64,000 bases of DNA, from contig NZ_AQXZ01000011.1 in NCBI RefSeq assembly GCF_000380645.1, positions 1-64,000 of the forward strand. The letters run 5' to 3'. Source of the stretch: Smaragdicoccus niigatensis DSM 44881 = NBRC 103563. GTDB taxonomy: Bacteria > Actinomycetota > Actinomycetes > Mycobacteriales > Mycobacteriaceae. Below, in pieces: positions 38,495-47,250 of this stretch (positions are counted from its first letter, which is position 1; each line of letters begins with the position of its first letter). Under the pieces are notes generated by a model that was not told the origin of the DNA, did not search any database, and was given only the letters and a program-made list of their open reading frames with translations. The translations under genes and the position numbers were made by a program.

Positions 38495-39508
38495 ATGACG
38501 CTGTCTGTTTCGCCACGCCTGCTTCCGGAAAATGCCTACGAAGATCTGTTGAAGACGCTGTCCGAGGGTTCGGTCCGGCGTAAGTTCGACCCCTTCCTGG
38601 ACATCGACTGGGATGCCCCGCACATGGCGATCGACAAGAACGATCCGCGCTGGCAGCTCAATGGAAAGCTCGACCCGCTCGGCATCACCAGCTGGTACAA
38701 GAGCCTCCCCGTCGAAGAGCGCATTCGCATCGGCCGAATCCGCCAGGCCAACGCCATCAAGGTCGGCGCAGCATTCGAGAACCTGCTGATCCGCGGCCTG
38801 CTCGGTTTCACCAGCCGCATGCCCAACGACTCCGTCGAGTTCCGCTACTGCATGCACGAGATCACCGAAGAGACCAACCACATCCAGATGTTCCAGGAGT
38901 TGGTCAACCGGATCGGCGAGGATGTCCCGGGCATGCGCCCGTTCTGGCGCCTGGTGCAGACTCCGGCCGCTGCGGTCGGTCCGTACCTCGAGACCCTGAT
39001 GTTCATGTTCATCCTGGGCGGCGAAGAACCAATCGACCATTACCAGAAGGCCGCGATCCGCGACGACGCCGAAGAGAACATGCCGCCGGCGGTCGTTCGC
39101 GCGATGCAGATCCACGTCGCCGAGGAAGCGCGCCACATCTCGTTCGCGCACGAGTTCCTCAAGCGCCGCATCCCCCAGCTCGACCCGGTCAGCAAGCTCG
39201 GAGCCTCGATTGCGATGCCGGTCATCATGCGCTTCCTGTGCGATCAGCTCGTCGTCCCGCCGGCCGCGCTGGTCAAGGAGATGAACGTTCCGGACTCGGT
39301 CATGAAGGAAGCATTCTGGGGCGGCCACGAGCAGCAGAAGATTCTGAGCGGCTTCTTCATCGACGTTCGCAAACTGGCTGAAGAGGTCGGCTTGATGAAC
39401 CCGATCAGTCGCCGCGTCTGGAAGCTGATGGGTATCTACGGCGGGACCTCGCGCTACCGCAGCGAGCCGGACCGCCGCGCGAACCTCCGATCGGTCAAGA
39501 CCGCATAA
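38495..39508 (+). CDS. AurF-like non-haem diiron oxygenase
   Basis: A 337-residue member of the AurF (p-aminobenzoate N-oxygenase) family, all-helical with iron ligands in MHEITEETNHIQMFQE (Glu and ExxH) and in HVAEEARHISFAHEF (ExxRH). The mid-chain membrane-facing helix PYLETLMFMFILGGEEP resembles mycobacterial homologues. ATG 38495 is preceded by GAGGAG. It is directly followed by an FprB-type reductase that should reduce the diiron centre. Similar gene pairs exist in mycobacteria (Rv0885/fprB Rv0886, from memory). Substrate not known; a lipid or amine is possible. Confidence 0.9.
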   Translation: MTLSVSPRLLPENAYEDLLKTLSEGSVRRKFDPFLDIDWDAPHMAIDKNDPRWQLNGKLDPLGITSWYKSLPVEERIRIGRIRQANAIKVGAAFENLLIRGLLGFTSRMPNDSVEFRYCMHEITEETNHIQMFQELVNRIGEDVPGMRPFWRLVQTPAAAVGPYLETLMFMFILGGEEPIDHYQKAAIRDDAEENMPPAVVRAMQIHVAEEARHISFAHEFLKRRIPQLDPVSKLGASIAMPVIMRFLCDQLVVPPAALVKEMNVPDSVMKEAFWGGHEQQKILSGFFIDVRKLAEEVGLMNPISRRVWKLMGIYGGTSRYRSEPDRRANLRSVKTA

Positions 39509-40951
39509 ATGCCGCACGTCATCACGCAGTCGTGCTGTAGTGACGCCTCGTGCGTGTACGCCTGCCCGGTGAACTGCATCCACCCCACGCCTGACGAGCC
39601 CGACTTCCTCAGCGCGGAGATGCTCTACATCGACCCCAAGACGTGCGTCGACTGCGGTGCGTGCACATCGGCGTGCCCGGTGGATGCCATAAAGCCGCAC
39701 ACCAAGATCGACGCGTCGGAAAAGGTCTTCCTGACGCTCAGCGAGGACTTCTACCGCGAGCCGCGCAAGTACCCGATCCTCGCGAAGCCGGTCCCCCGGC
39801 TCGAGGTCAGCACTCCGGATCGACTTCGGGTGGCGATCGTCGGCTCCGGCCCGGCCGCGATGTACGCGGCCGACGAGATCCTCACGATCCCGGGCGCGAC
39901 GGTCAACATGTTCGAGCGCCTACCCAAGCCATACGGGCTGGCACGATTCGGTGTTGCCCCGGACCACAAGCGCACGCGGCAGGTGTCGCAGCAGTTCGAC
40001 GACATCGCCGCCCGGTCCGGATTTCAGCTGTACACGGGCATCGAGATCGGAAAGCACCTCACGCAGGCCGAACTCCTCGCGCATCACCACGCGGTCATCT
40101 ATGCCGTGGGTGCATCGGCCGACCGTCCGCTCGACGTGCCCGGAATGGGGATGCCGGGCACTACGTCGGCGACCGATTTCGTCGCTTGGTACAACGGCCA
40201 CCCCGATTTCAAGGACCGCGAGTTCGACCTGTCGCACAATCGCGCGATCGTCATCGGAAACGGCAACGTCGCACTCGACGTCGCCCGAATCCTCACGATC
40301 GACCCGGCCCGGCTCGCCTACTCCCCGATCGCGACTCAGGCGCTCGATGCGTTGCACGACAGCAAGATCGAAGAAGTCGTGGTGGTGGGTCGCCGCGGTG
40401 CGGCGAACGCGGCATTCACCGTTCCCGAGCTCGTGGGACTGTGTTCGACCGGCGGCATCGACGTCTCGGTGCGGGCCGATGAACTCGATGGGTCTGGCAC
40501 CAAGGTCGATCTCCTGAAGAACCTGCCCCGAATCGGCACCGGAACGTCCAAGATCGAATTCCGATTCTGGAAGACACCCGTACGCATTCTCGGCGGCGAA
40601 ACCGTGAGCGGTGTCGAGTTCTCGAACACTCAGACCGGCGAACTCGAGCAGATTCCGGCGGGGTTGGTGCTGACCTCGATCGGCTACCAGGGCCGCCCGG
40701 TGCAGGACCTGCCGTTCGACGAGACGCGCGGGGTGGTACCGAACGAGGACGGCCGTGTCTCGGCCGGAACCTACGTCACCGGCTGGATCAAGCGCGGACC
40801 GAGCGGATTCATCGGCACCAACAAGTCGTGTGCGCAGGAAACCGTGCGCGCGCTCGTCGATGACTTCAACAACGGCCGGCTGCGGGCACCAGGAACGCGG
40901 ACGCGTGACCTTACGGCTCGGATCGGTCGCCTGCGGCGAGACGCGCGATAA
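39509..40951 (+). CDS. fprB: Ferredoxin/ferredoxin-NADP+ reductase fusion (FprB type), diiron oxygenase partner
   Basis: A 480-residue fusion whose ATG follows the oxygenase TAA with no gap (TAAATG). Domain order and motifs match the copy at 2541: ferredoxin cysteines at 9, 10, 15, 19, 23 and CVDCGACTSACP, then FAD loop GSGPAAMYAADE and NADP loop GNGNVALDVAR, ending RGPSGFIGTNKSC. It is about 56 residues shorter at the C-terminus than the P450-linked copy. The 3' end overlaps the convergent TetR gene by 41 bases. Confidence 0.94.
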   Translation: MPHVITQSCCSDASCVYACPVNCIHPTPDEPDFLSAEMLYIDPKTCVDCGACTSACPVDAIKPHTKIDASEKVFLTLSEDFYREPRKYPILAKPVPRLEVSTPDRLRVAIVGSGPAAMYAADEILTIPGATVNMFERLPKPYGLARFGVAPDHKRTRQVSQQFDDIAARSGFQLYTGIEIGKHLTQAELLAHHHAVIYAVGASADRPLDVPGMGMPGTTSATDFVAWYNGHPDFKDREFDLSHNRAIVIGNGNVALDVARILTIDPARLAYSPIATQALDALHDSKIEEVVVVGRRGAANAAFTVPELVGLCSTGGIDVSVRADELDGSGTKVDLLKNLPRIGTGTSKIEFRFWKTPVRILGGETVSGVEFSNTQTGELEQIPAGLVLTSIGYQGRPVQDLPFDETRGVVPNEDGRVSAGTYVTGWIKRGPSGFIGTNKSCAQETVRALVDDFNNGRLRAPGTRTRDLTARIGRLRRDAR

Positions 40952-41612
40952 CCGACATCAGCTCTTCGTCCTGATCGAGATCGACGCCCATCGTTCGAGC
41001 ACCACCGTCGATGAGATATCCGACGTACAGGGCGAGGTCGTTGATTATCTCGTCGCGCGTGCGCTTGGGTGCCGGGTCCTGGACCCATCGGGTCAGTGTG
41101 CCTTCGACCATTGTGACCAGGGCATATGGCAGCGATGCGAAGGGCGCGGGGTCCATGCCGATCATCGCGGCGATCGAGTTGACGACACCACTGATCTTGA
41201 CCGCGACTTCGTCCTTCAGGGTTCCGATCGCGGACACCTTGGAATCCGAGGACGGACCGCTGCGCAGGAAGCCGTAGAGCCGCTGATGCCCCTCGGCCCA
41301 GTCGCCGATCGCCTGGATGGTCCGGCGCGCGATCGTGGACACGGAACCGTGCGAGAAATCGAGCGCGGCGATCAGGGTGTCGAGCAAGTCGTCAGCGATC
41401 TGGGCGCGAATCCGGCGGTCGAGATCGTCCCGGCCATCGAACTGGCGGTAGACCACCGACTTCGACAGCCCGGCGCGATTGGCGATGTCCTGAATCGGCA
41501 CATCCACCGAAGGCGCGGACTCGAGGAGTTCGATCGCTGCTCGAACAATGCGAGTCTGGCGTTCGAAATTGTGCCCGACCCACCTTCCGCGCATGTCCGA
41601 TTGTGGCTCCAC
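40911..41612 (-). CDS. TetR-family regulator
   Basis: A 233-residue TetR protein. HTH at about 20-65: ERQTRIVRAAIELLESAPSVDVPIQDIANRAGLSKSVVYRQFDGRDDL. The rest is the helical ligand domain with DWAEGHQRLYGFLRSGP. The start is GTG 41612, with ATG 41594 as alternative. It overlaps the fprB gene end by 41 bases and diverges from the small ORF/tmsAB operon; a 5-1-5 palindrome GTCACcGTGAC at 41640-41650 is a possible operator for its own gene and tmsAB. Ligand unknown; fatty acyl-CoA would fit the neighbours. Confidence 0.87.
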   Translation of the reverse strand: MEPQSDMRGRWVGHNFERQTRIVRAAIELLESAPSVDVPIQDIANRAGLSKSVVYRQFDGRDDLDRRIRAQIADDLLDTLIAALDFSHGSVSTIARRTIQAIGDWAEGHQRLYGFLRSGPSSDSKVSAIGTLKDEVAVKISGVVNSIAAMIGMDPAPFASLPYALVTMVEGTLTRWVQDPAPKRTRDEIINDLALYVGYLIDGGARTMGVDLDQDEELMSVIARLAAGDRSEP

Positions 41613-41639
41613 AAACGATCATTCTACGAGAAGCCGCAG

Positions 41640-41650
41640 GTCACCGTGAC
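41640..41650. promoter_or_regulatory. Possible TetR operator upstream of tmsAB
   Basis: GTCAC-C-GTGAC, a short perfect 5-1-5 palindrome in the 105-base gap between the TetR start (41612) and the small ORF (41718). Its position fits a shared operator. The short arms make chance possible. Confidence 0.35.
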
Positions 41651-41717
41651 AAGCCGGCATTCCGCGATTCTTGCGGCATAAGGTTTCGACCACTCGACTG
41701 CCGGGAATCGGACACCT

Positions 41718-41864
41718 ATGACCGTTCTGTCGGCACTCGTGATTGCTTTGTGGTTGCTCGTTTCCGTCCCAGTGGCAATTGCCCTGGGTACCGCCTTGCG
41801 TCGGGCGACGCCCGAAAGGGAGCAATCCACATCGGCGGATGAATTCGAGCCGGTATCGCGCTAG
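41718..41864 (+). CDS. Small single-pass membrane protein (48 residues)
   Basis: A 48-codon frame from ATG 41718 to TAG 41864: MTVLSALVIALWLLVSVPVAIALG is one hydrophobic helix, followed by a charged, acidic tail (LRRATPEREQSTSADEFEPVSR). Positive residues after the helix suggest the tail is cytoplasmic. It ends nine bases before tmsA, so it is almost certainly co-transcribed with the 10-methyl fatty acid genes. It may anchor TmsA/TmsB at the membrane, where phospholipid acyl chains are the substrate; this is inference from place and shape. Confidence 0.62.
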   Translation: MTVLSALVIALWLLVSVPVAIALGTALRRATPEREQSTSADEFEPVSR

Positions 41865-41873
41865 CGTCGAAGT

Positions 41874-43142
41874 ATGGCCGAAGATCACTTGGCCAAACTG
41901 GAACGGCTGCGCGCGAGCTACCGCGCGATTCCACCTGGCGAGCCGATACGGCTCGCCAAGCGAACGTCCAATCTGTTTCGAGCGCGGACGCATTCCCACA
42001 CGCGTCTCGACGTTCGCACCTTTGATTCAGTGCTGAATGTCGATCCCCACTCGCAGACCGCTGATGTCGAGGGCATGTGCACCTATGAGAATCTCGTGCG
42101 GGAAACTCTGCAATTCGGACTCGCCCCGAAAGTCGTGCCACAGCTGAAGACCATCACACTCGGCGGCGCCGTCACCGGCCTCGGGATCGAATCCACGTCG
42201 TTCCGGAACGGGGCTCCGCACGAGTCCGTCCTCGAAATGGAAATCCTCACCGGCGCAGGCGAAATCGAGACGGTGAAGCCCGGCGACGACCTGTTCAGCG
42301 GCTTCCCGAACAGCTACGGAACGCTCGGCTACGCGACTCGCCTGCGGATCGCGCTCGAGCCGGTGTGCACGTACGTCGAGCTCGAACACCAGAAATTTGA
42401 CGAACTCACGCGGCTGCAGGATGCACTCGCACATCCGCCCGATGTCGACTATGTCGACGGCGTCGTCTTCGGCCCGCACGAGAGCTACCTCTCGCTCGGC
42501 CGCGGATCGAACATCCCCGGACCGACCAGTGACTACACCGGCCAGCAGATCTACTACCGCTCGATCCAGAACAAACCCACCGACTTACTGACGATCCACG
42601 ACTACCTGTGGCGCTGGGACACCGATTGGTTCTGGTGCTCGCGCGCCTTCGGTGCCCAGAATCCTCTGGTACGCCGATTCTGGCCCCGCCGACTCCGGCG
42701 TAGTGACGTGTTCTGGAAGCTCATGGCACTGTCGCGCCGGCTGCCGACAAAGGAGGAACGCGTCGTTCAGGACGTCGAGATTCCCGTCGAGAATCTCGCC
42801 GAATTTCTGTTCTGGTTCCTGCGGAACATCCCGATCACGCCGATCTGGATCTGCCCGATCACCGCGCGAAACTCGTGGCCGCTGTACCCGCTCGAACCGG
42901 GCCACCTGTACGTCAACGTCGGGTTCTGGTCGTCGGTACCAGCGGGCACGCAGGCGAACATCGCGATCGAAACCAAGGTCACCGAACTCGGTGGCCACAA
43001 GTCGCTGTACTCGGATTCGTTCTACGACCGCAACACGTTTGACCGCCTGTACGGCGGGGATTTCTACCGCGGGATCAAGGAACGCTACGACCCGGATCGG
43101 CGATTGCTGAACCTCTACGACAAGGCGGTGAACCGACGATGA
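41874..43142 (+). CDS. tmsA: FAD-dependent oxidoreductase for 10-methyl fatty acid synthesis (TmsA/BfaA-like)
   Basis: A 422-residue FAD-binding (PCMH-type) oxidoreductase. FAD contacts: DVEGMCTYENLVRETLQFGLAPKVVPQLKTITLGGAVTGLGIESTSFRNG, then GFPNSYGTLGYATRLRIALEP. With its partner methyltransferase it would reduce a 10-methylene acyl chain to the 10-methyl form (tuberculostearic acid type). The M. tuberculosis homologue would be Rv3719, in the same gene order. Stop overlaps tmsB start by four bases. Assignment rests on synteny and pair structure. Confidence 0.82.
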   Translation: MAEDHLAKLERLRASYRAIPPGEPIRLAKRTSNLFRARTHSHTRLDVRTFDSVLNVDPHSQTADVEGMCTYENLVRETLQFGLAPKVVPQLKTITLGGAVTGLGIESTSFRNGAPHESVLEMEILTGAGEIETVKPGDDLFSGFPNSYGTLGYATRLRIALEPVCTYVELEHQKFDELTRLQDALAHPPDVDYVDGVVFGPHESYLSLGRGSNIPGPTSDYTGQQIYYRSIQNKPTDLLTIHDYLWRWDTDWFWCSRAFGAQNPLVRRFWPRRLRRSDVFWKLMALSRRLPTKEERVVQDVEIPVENLAEFLFWFLRNIPITPIWICPITARNSWPLYPLEPGHLYVNVGFWSSVPAGTQANIAIETKVTELGGHKSLYSDSFYDRNTFDRLYGGDFYRGIKERYDPDRRLLNLYDKAVNRR

Positions 43143-44389
43143 CTCGACCGGCAGCCATTCCATTCGCGGAGGCGCTGGGCATCGCGAAACTGAAGATCAA
43201 AGCGTACGACGGCAGCTCCGCCGGCGCCGATGTGCCGATTGGAATCCGCGTCAATCGACCACGAGCGGCCGCCGATCTTCTGCACTCCCCCGGCGAACTG
43301 GGCCTCGCCCGCGCCTTCGCGGCGGGAGATATGACGGTCTTCGGAGTCCCCGAGGGCGACCCCTACGAAGTACTCGCCGAACTCGACGACATGGGCGATC
43401 ACCGTCCACCCGCGAGCGCGTTTCTCCATCTCGGCATGGTGGCTGGTCGCGATCTCCTCCACCGCAGTCCGCGTCTCGAGATCGAGATGCCACCGCGCTG
43501 GCGTCGATTGAAGCGTGGCCTCCGGCACTCGAAAGCGCGCGACGCTGAAGCGATCCGGCACCACTACGACGTCTCGAACGAGTTCTACGCAAACGTCCTC
43601 GGGCCGTCGATGACCTACACGTGCGCCGTGTTCGACACGACGCAGCAGTCCCTCACCGACGCGCAGGAGAACAAGTACCGCCTCGTGTTCGACAAGCTTG
43701 CACTGCAACCCGGCGATCGTCTGCTGGACGTCGGCTGTGGTTGGGGCGGCATGGTCCGCTTCGCCGCCGAACGTGGCGTCCGCACGCTCGGTGTCACACT
43801 GTCGAAGCCGCAGGCGGACTGGGGACAGCAGGCGATCGAGGAGGCTGGACTCGGGCACCTCGCCGAAGTTCGCTACCTCGACTACCGAGACGTCGACGAG
43901 GACCAGTTCGACGCGGTCTCCTCGATCGGGCTGACCGAACACATCGGGTTGGCGAATTACCCGGACTATTTCCAATTCCTGGCGTCGCGTCTACGGGATG
44001 GCGGGCTGTTGCTCAACCACTGCATCACCCGTCCCGACAATCATTGGGGAACACACCCGGACAGCTTCATGGACCGGTTCATCTTCCCCGACGCCGAACT
44101 CGCCAGCCCGGGACGAGTCGTCTCCGCGATCCACGACAACGGGTTCGAGGTTCGGCACGAGGAGAATCTCCGCGAGCACTACGCCCTCACCCTGTCCCAC
44201 TGGAACCACAATCTCGCGGCTCACTGGGACGAATGCGTTGGCGAGGCAGGGATTTCCACGTGCCGAATCTGGGCGATCTACCTGGCCGGATCGCGCCTCG
44301 GGTTCGAACAGAACGACCTTCAGCTACACCAAGTGCTCGCCGTGAAGGGGCGCGCACGTCTTCCGATGCGGCCGTGGTGGAGGCCGTAG
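43139..44389 (+). CDS. tmsB: SAM-dependent fatty acid C-methyltransferase (TmsB/BfaB, CFA-synthase family)
   Basis: A 416-residue enzyme of the cyclopropane-fatty-acid synthase family. Seen: IRHHYDVSNEFYANVLGPSMTYTCAVF (family signature), SAM loop DRLLDVGCGWGGMVRFAAERG, EHIGLANYPDYFQF, and the bicarbonate-site region. It methylates the double bond of phospholipid oleoyl chains; with TmsA the product is 10-methylstearate rather than a ring. Translationally coupled to tmsA. The C-terminal LMPRPW-type end (LPMRPWWRP) is intact. Confidence 0.9.
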   Translation: MTRPAAIPFAEALGIAKLKIKAYDGSSAGADVPIGIRVNRPRAAADLLHSPGELGLARAFAAGDMTVFGVPEGDPYEVLAELDDMGDHRPPASAFLHLGMVAGRDLLHRSPRLEIEMPPRWRRLKRGLRHSKARDAEAIRHHYDVSNEFYANVLGPSMTYTCAVFDTTQQSLTDAQENKYRLVFDKLALQPGDRLLDVGCGWGGMVRFAAERGVRTLGVTLSKPQADWGQQAIEEAGLGHLAEVRYLDYRDVDEDQFDAVSSIGLTEHIGLANYPDYFQFLASRLRDGGLLLNHCITRPDNHWGTHPDSFMDRFIFPDAELASPGRVVSAIHDNGFEVRHEENLREHYALTLSHWNHNLAAHWDECVGEAGISTCRIWAIYLAGSRLGFEQNDLQLHQVLAVKGRARLPMRPWWRP

Positions 44390-44396
44390 CGATAGA

Positions 44397-44960
44397 TCAG
44401 GAGAGCTTCACGCCATCGAGCGAAATCTGGAAGCCGGCATTCGCCTCCGTGCAGGAAATTCCGGTCCGCTCGGATGTGCACGCGAACTTGTCGACCGTGA
44501 TCGTCTGCCCGTAATCGAGGACCTTGAAGGCGGCCGTGGGCTTCCACTCGACATTGCACTGGTAGCCGGACTTGTCTTGCCACAGGGTGGCGCCGGTCCA
44601 GTTCTTGTCGTCGCACTTGATGTCATCGGGGACGGCCTTGCGACCGTTGACCACACACGTTGCGTCCGGCGGCGAGAAGTCCGCCATTCCCTTCGCGAAG
44701 GTGAAGGTGCATTGCAGTGCACCCGACGGCGACCGGAACTCGATGTAGTAGCCCGCTTCGTCCTCGCGGCGGAAGTCCACCGGATTGACCGGCCCGGGCT
44801 TGCCGGCCGCGGGTGCGCTAGCGGGCACCGGTTCGCCCGTGATCGCCGTCGTCGTAGGTGCGGCCGGCGACACCTTCGGAGTGGAACCGGTGCCGCCACA
44901 TCCAGCGAGCACGAGGCCGGCCAACGCGACACCCACGGGTATGGCTGCCGAGCGCTTCAT
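44397..44960 (-). CDS. Secreted lipoprotein of a two-member family
   Basis: A 187-residue lipoprotein: signal MKRSAAIPVGVALAGLVLAGC with lipobox LAGC (Cys21), a Pro/Thr/Ala-rich linker, then a domain with four to six cysteines (LQCTFTF, ATCVVNG, IKCDDK, YQCNVEW, FACTSERTGISC) that probably form disulphides outside the cell. ATG 44960 has AAGG upstream. The last part (FACTSERTGISCTE..GFQISLDGVKL) matches the pattern of the lipoprotein at 62907-63485 (FRCISEQSKITCHF..GFTLTRDNVTL). Function unknown. Confidence 0.82.
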   Translation of the reverse strand: MKRSAAIPVGVALAGLVLAGCGGTGSTPKVSPAAPTTTAITGEPVPASAPAAGKPGPVNPVDFRREDEAGYYIEFRSPSGALQCTFTFAKGMADFSPPDATCVVNGRKAVPDDIKCDDKNWTGATLWQDKSGYQCNVEWKPTAAFKVLDYGQTITVDKFACTSERTGISCTEANAGFQISLDGVKLS

Positions 44961-45054
44961 GCGACACCGCCTTCTTCTGAGATGACGACTCGACCGAAAC
45001 GCTAGCGGTCGAGCGCAACCATCACCCCGATTCGCGGGAACCGACACGAAGTTG

Positions 45055-45675
45055 CTAGATGCAGGCCCGGACTCCGCCGTTCCAGCCCTTCATGAAGGAA
45101 TCGTGCTGTTCCTGCGCGGTGCCATGGTCGGCGTTCGACTGCGCGGGGTGGGCGTCACCAGCGAACTGGTCCAGACGGACCAACTCTTCCTCGTCTCCGT
45201 CTTCGACGACGACAATGCCATCCGCGGCCATCTCGCCGAGCGTGGCGCCGGCGATGCACTCCGCGGCGAGTTCGTTCATCGGAAGTCCGGCGCGCGTCTG
45301 AATTGCGTGACCCCACTCGTGCGCCACGACGTCGTAGATCCAGAGGTCACCGAGCTTGCTCGCCTCGCCGATGAACGGCGCACCGAAGGTGACCGAGTCG
45401 TCGGCCGGGCAGTAGAACGCGTTGTTGGTCTTCATCTCGCCGCAGGCGGTGTTGACGGTGTCGTAGACCAGGCCACGGAAGTTCGGGGACGTGTAGGTGC
45501 CACCGAAGTACTCGCTGTAGTGCTTGGCCCAGAACTTGTCGACCACCTTCGCCGTGGCATTGAACTCGGCCTTGACTTCCTTCGTCAGGGCAGCTGCGTT
45601 GGCCGTTCCGGACAGCGCAACAGCGATCGTCGCGGCGGCGGAAACCGTGGCTGCGGCGATTCCGAAGGTCTTCAT
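45055..45675 (-). CDS. Secreted zinc metallopeptidase (neutral zinc-type)
   Basis: A 206-residue exported protein: signal MKTFGIAAATVSAAATIAVALSGTANAA, then a metallopeptidase domain with VVAHEWGHAIQ (HExxH zinc motif) and a downstream Glu in LAAECIAGATLGEMAADG as third ligand. Two cysteines (TACGEM, YCPADDS) may form a disulphide. Similar proteins (putative neutral zinc metallopeptidase family) are common in mycobacteria. Target proteins unknown. Confidence 0.87.
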   Translation of the reverse strand: MKTFGIAAATVSAAATIAVALSGTANAAALTKEVKAEFNATAKVVDKFWAKHYSEYFGGTYTSPNFRGLVYDTVNTACGEMKTNNAFYCPADDSVTFGAPFIGEASKLGDLWIYDVVAHEWGHAIQTRAGLPMNELAAECIAGATLGEMAADGIVVVEDGDEEELVRLDQFAGDAHPAQSNADHGTAQEQHDSFMKGWNGGVRACI

Positions 45676-45846
45676 GGCTTCTCCTGGCTTCTCGGCGGGC
45701 GGTCGGTCAACCCGTGGTGATGTCTTTTAGAAGAGCGAGGGGCGCAGAAGGTTCCCGAGTTTCCCGAGGAACTTTTCAAGATCGGTGGCAGCGGCCAACA
45801 GTGGCGCGCGACCATGGTGGAGACAGGCTTCGATGGAGGTTCGGGC

Positions 45847-46515
45847 ATGGCTTACCAACCGCCGCAACAACCACCGTGGCCGCCGAATAATCCGCCCGGC
45901 AATCCGCAGGGCTCGTGGCAGTCGGGGCCGTATCCGTTTGGCCCGCCATCTGTAATGCCTCCGTACAGCGGTCTTGCAATCGCTGCGCTCATCACCGGAA
46001 TCCTCTGCGGTCCAATAGGTTTGATCCTGGGAATCATCGGGATCAACGACACGAAGAACGGGCAGAAGCGGGGCCGCGGAATGGCCATCGCCGGCATTGT
46101 GTTCGGCAGTTTGTATGTTCTGGCCACGCTGGGCCTCATCGCGTTTACCGTCAGCGAAGTGCAGTCGATGAAAGCCACTGATCTCAAAGTCGGCGACTGC
46201 ATCGAAGGACTGCCCGCGGAAGATGGCTCCGAAGTCTTCCGAATCACGACGGTCGACTGCTCGGAGCCGCACCGGTCGGAACTGTTCGCCAACATCGACA
46301 TCACGGCCTCGAGCTACCCGAGCGCCAGCGAGTTCTCCGAACTCGCCAAGAAATGCGTCGACCGCCTCCACGAACTACACCCGAACACGACGAGTGAGCA
46401 GGGCGTCAGCATCTTCACGCTCCACCCCACGAAGGGCTCCTGGGATCAGGAAGACCGGACGCTTTCCTGCTTCGCGGTGACGACGGAAAAGCGGTCGGGA
46501 TCGGTATTCAAGTAG
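45847..46515 (+). CDS. DUF4190 / septum-formation-domain membrane protein
   Basis: A 222-residue protein. N-terminal Pro/Gln-rich tail (MAYQPPQQPPWPPNNPPGNPQG...), two membrane helices of the DUF4190 type (YSGLAIAALITGILCGPIGLILGIIGINDTKNG and GMAIAGIVFGSLYVLATLGLIAFT), then an exported septum-formation-like domain starting DLKVGDCIEGLP with TTVDCSEPHRSELFANIDI. GGAGG lies seven bases upstream of ATG 45847. Such proteins are linked to cell division by domain name only; no direct role known. Confidence 0.83.
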   Translation: MAYQPPQQPPWPPNNPPGNPQGSWQSGPYPFGPPSVMPPYSGLAIAALITGILCGPIGLILGIIGINDTKNGQKRGRGMAIAGIVFGSLYVLATLGLIAFTVSEVQSMKATDLKVGDCIEGLPAEDGSEVFRITTVDCSEPHRSELFANIDITASSYPSASEFSELAKKCVDRLHELHPNTTSEQGVSIFTLHPTKGSWDQEDRTLSCFAVTTEKRSGSVFK

Positions 46516-46669
46516 TCGGTCCTTGAAACCTGAAACAAATGGACGAAAGGCTGCGCGAATTCTTCTCTGATCCACAGAATGCGGATCCACATTCCACATG
46601 AAGGCGAGCCAGAATAATAAGTGCCTTACCTGCACAGGGACGGCAAGACCCCATCCCCCGAAATACGAC

Positions 46670-46701
46670 TGATGGCCGAGAACTCCGGTTCCCGGCCATC
46701 A
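46670..46701. terminator. Putative bidirectional terminator
   Basis: TGATGGCCG (46670-46678) pairs with CGGCCATCA (46693-46701), then an inner GAAC/GTTC pairing around a TCCG tetraloop, with one A/C mismatch. It lies between the convergent DUF4190 gene and the ACT-protein gene. T tracts on either side are weak. The rest of the 206-base gap shows nothing further. Confidence 0.55.
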
Positions 46702-46721
46702 ATTGGTTTATCGAGGTCCGG

Positions 46722-47240
46722 TCAGTTCCCGTCTTCGATCGCCAGGTCGACCATGAGTTCCGCGGCGACCCGTTCGAGATCCGTCCGGACATCGGCGAAG
46801 TTGTCGCTGGTGGGCACGCGAACCACGACCTGCGCTTCGAACAGCATTCCGCCGCCCATCGGGGCTTCGCGAGTCGCCGTTGTCATCGACTCGATGCTCG
46901 AGCCGCGTGAACTCAGGACCGAAGCGATCTCGTGCACAATGCCCGGGCGGTCGCTGCCGAGGATGTCGATCGTGAGCACCTTCGAGTCGCTGGCACCTTC
47001 GGTCGGTGCGGCGGGATACGCGGTGACCTTCAGCAGCCCGTCGAGGGTCTCGGTCGCGGCGACCATGGCGTCGACGTTCTCGGCGGGCACGGTGACGACC
47101 ACGATGCCGGCGAACTTGCCCGCGAGCTGCGCCATCTCACTGCGTTCCCAGTTTCCGCCGAGCCCCGAAACGACATCCGCAAGCGCTGCGACGAGGCCGG
47201 CGCGATCGTCGCCGATGACCGTGAGAACAAGTTGTGGCAC
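46722..47240 (-). CDS. Two-ACT-domain protein, GcvR-like
   Basis: A 172-residue protein made of two ACT domains: LVLTVIGDDRAGLVAALADVVSGLGGNW and LTIDILGSDRPGIVHEIASVLSSRGSSIESM. This matches the glycine-cleavage-system transcriptional repressor type (GcvR) and its actinobacterial relatives, which bind small amino acids. GTG 47240 lies ten bases after the mtnC stop, so it is probably the last gene of the methionine-salvage operon and may sense a sulphur amino acid or glycine. Confidence 0.82.
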   Translation of the reverse strand: MPQLVLTVIGDDRAGLVAALADVVSGLGGNWERSEMAQLAGKFAGIVVVTVPAENVDAMVAATETLDGLLKVTAYPAAPTEGASDSKVLTIDILGSDRPGIVHEIASVLSSRGSSIESMTTATREAPMGGGMLFEAQVVVRVPTSDNFADVRTDLERVAAELMVDLAIEDGN

Positions 47241-47250
47241 GGGGAAAATC

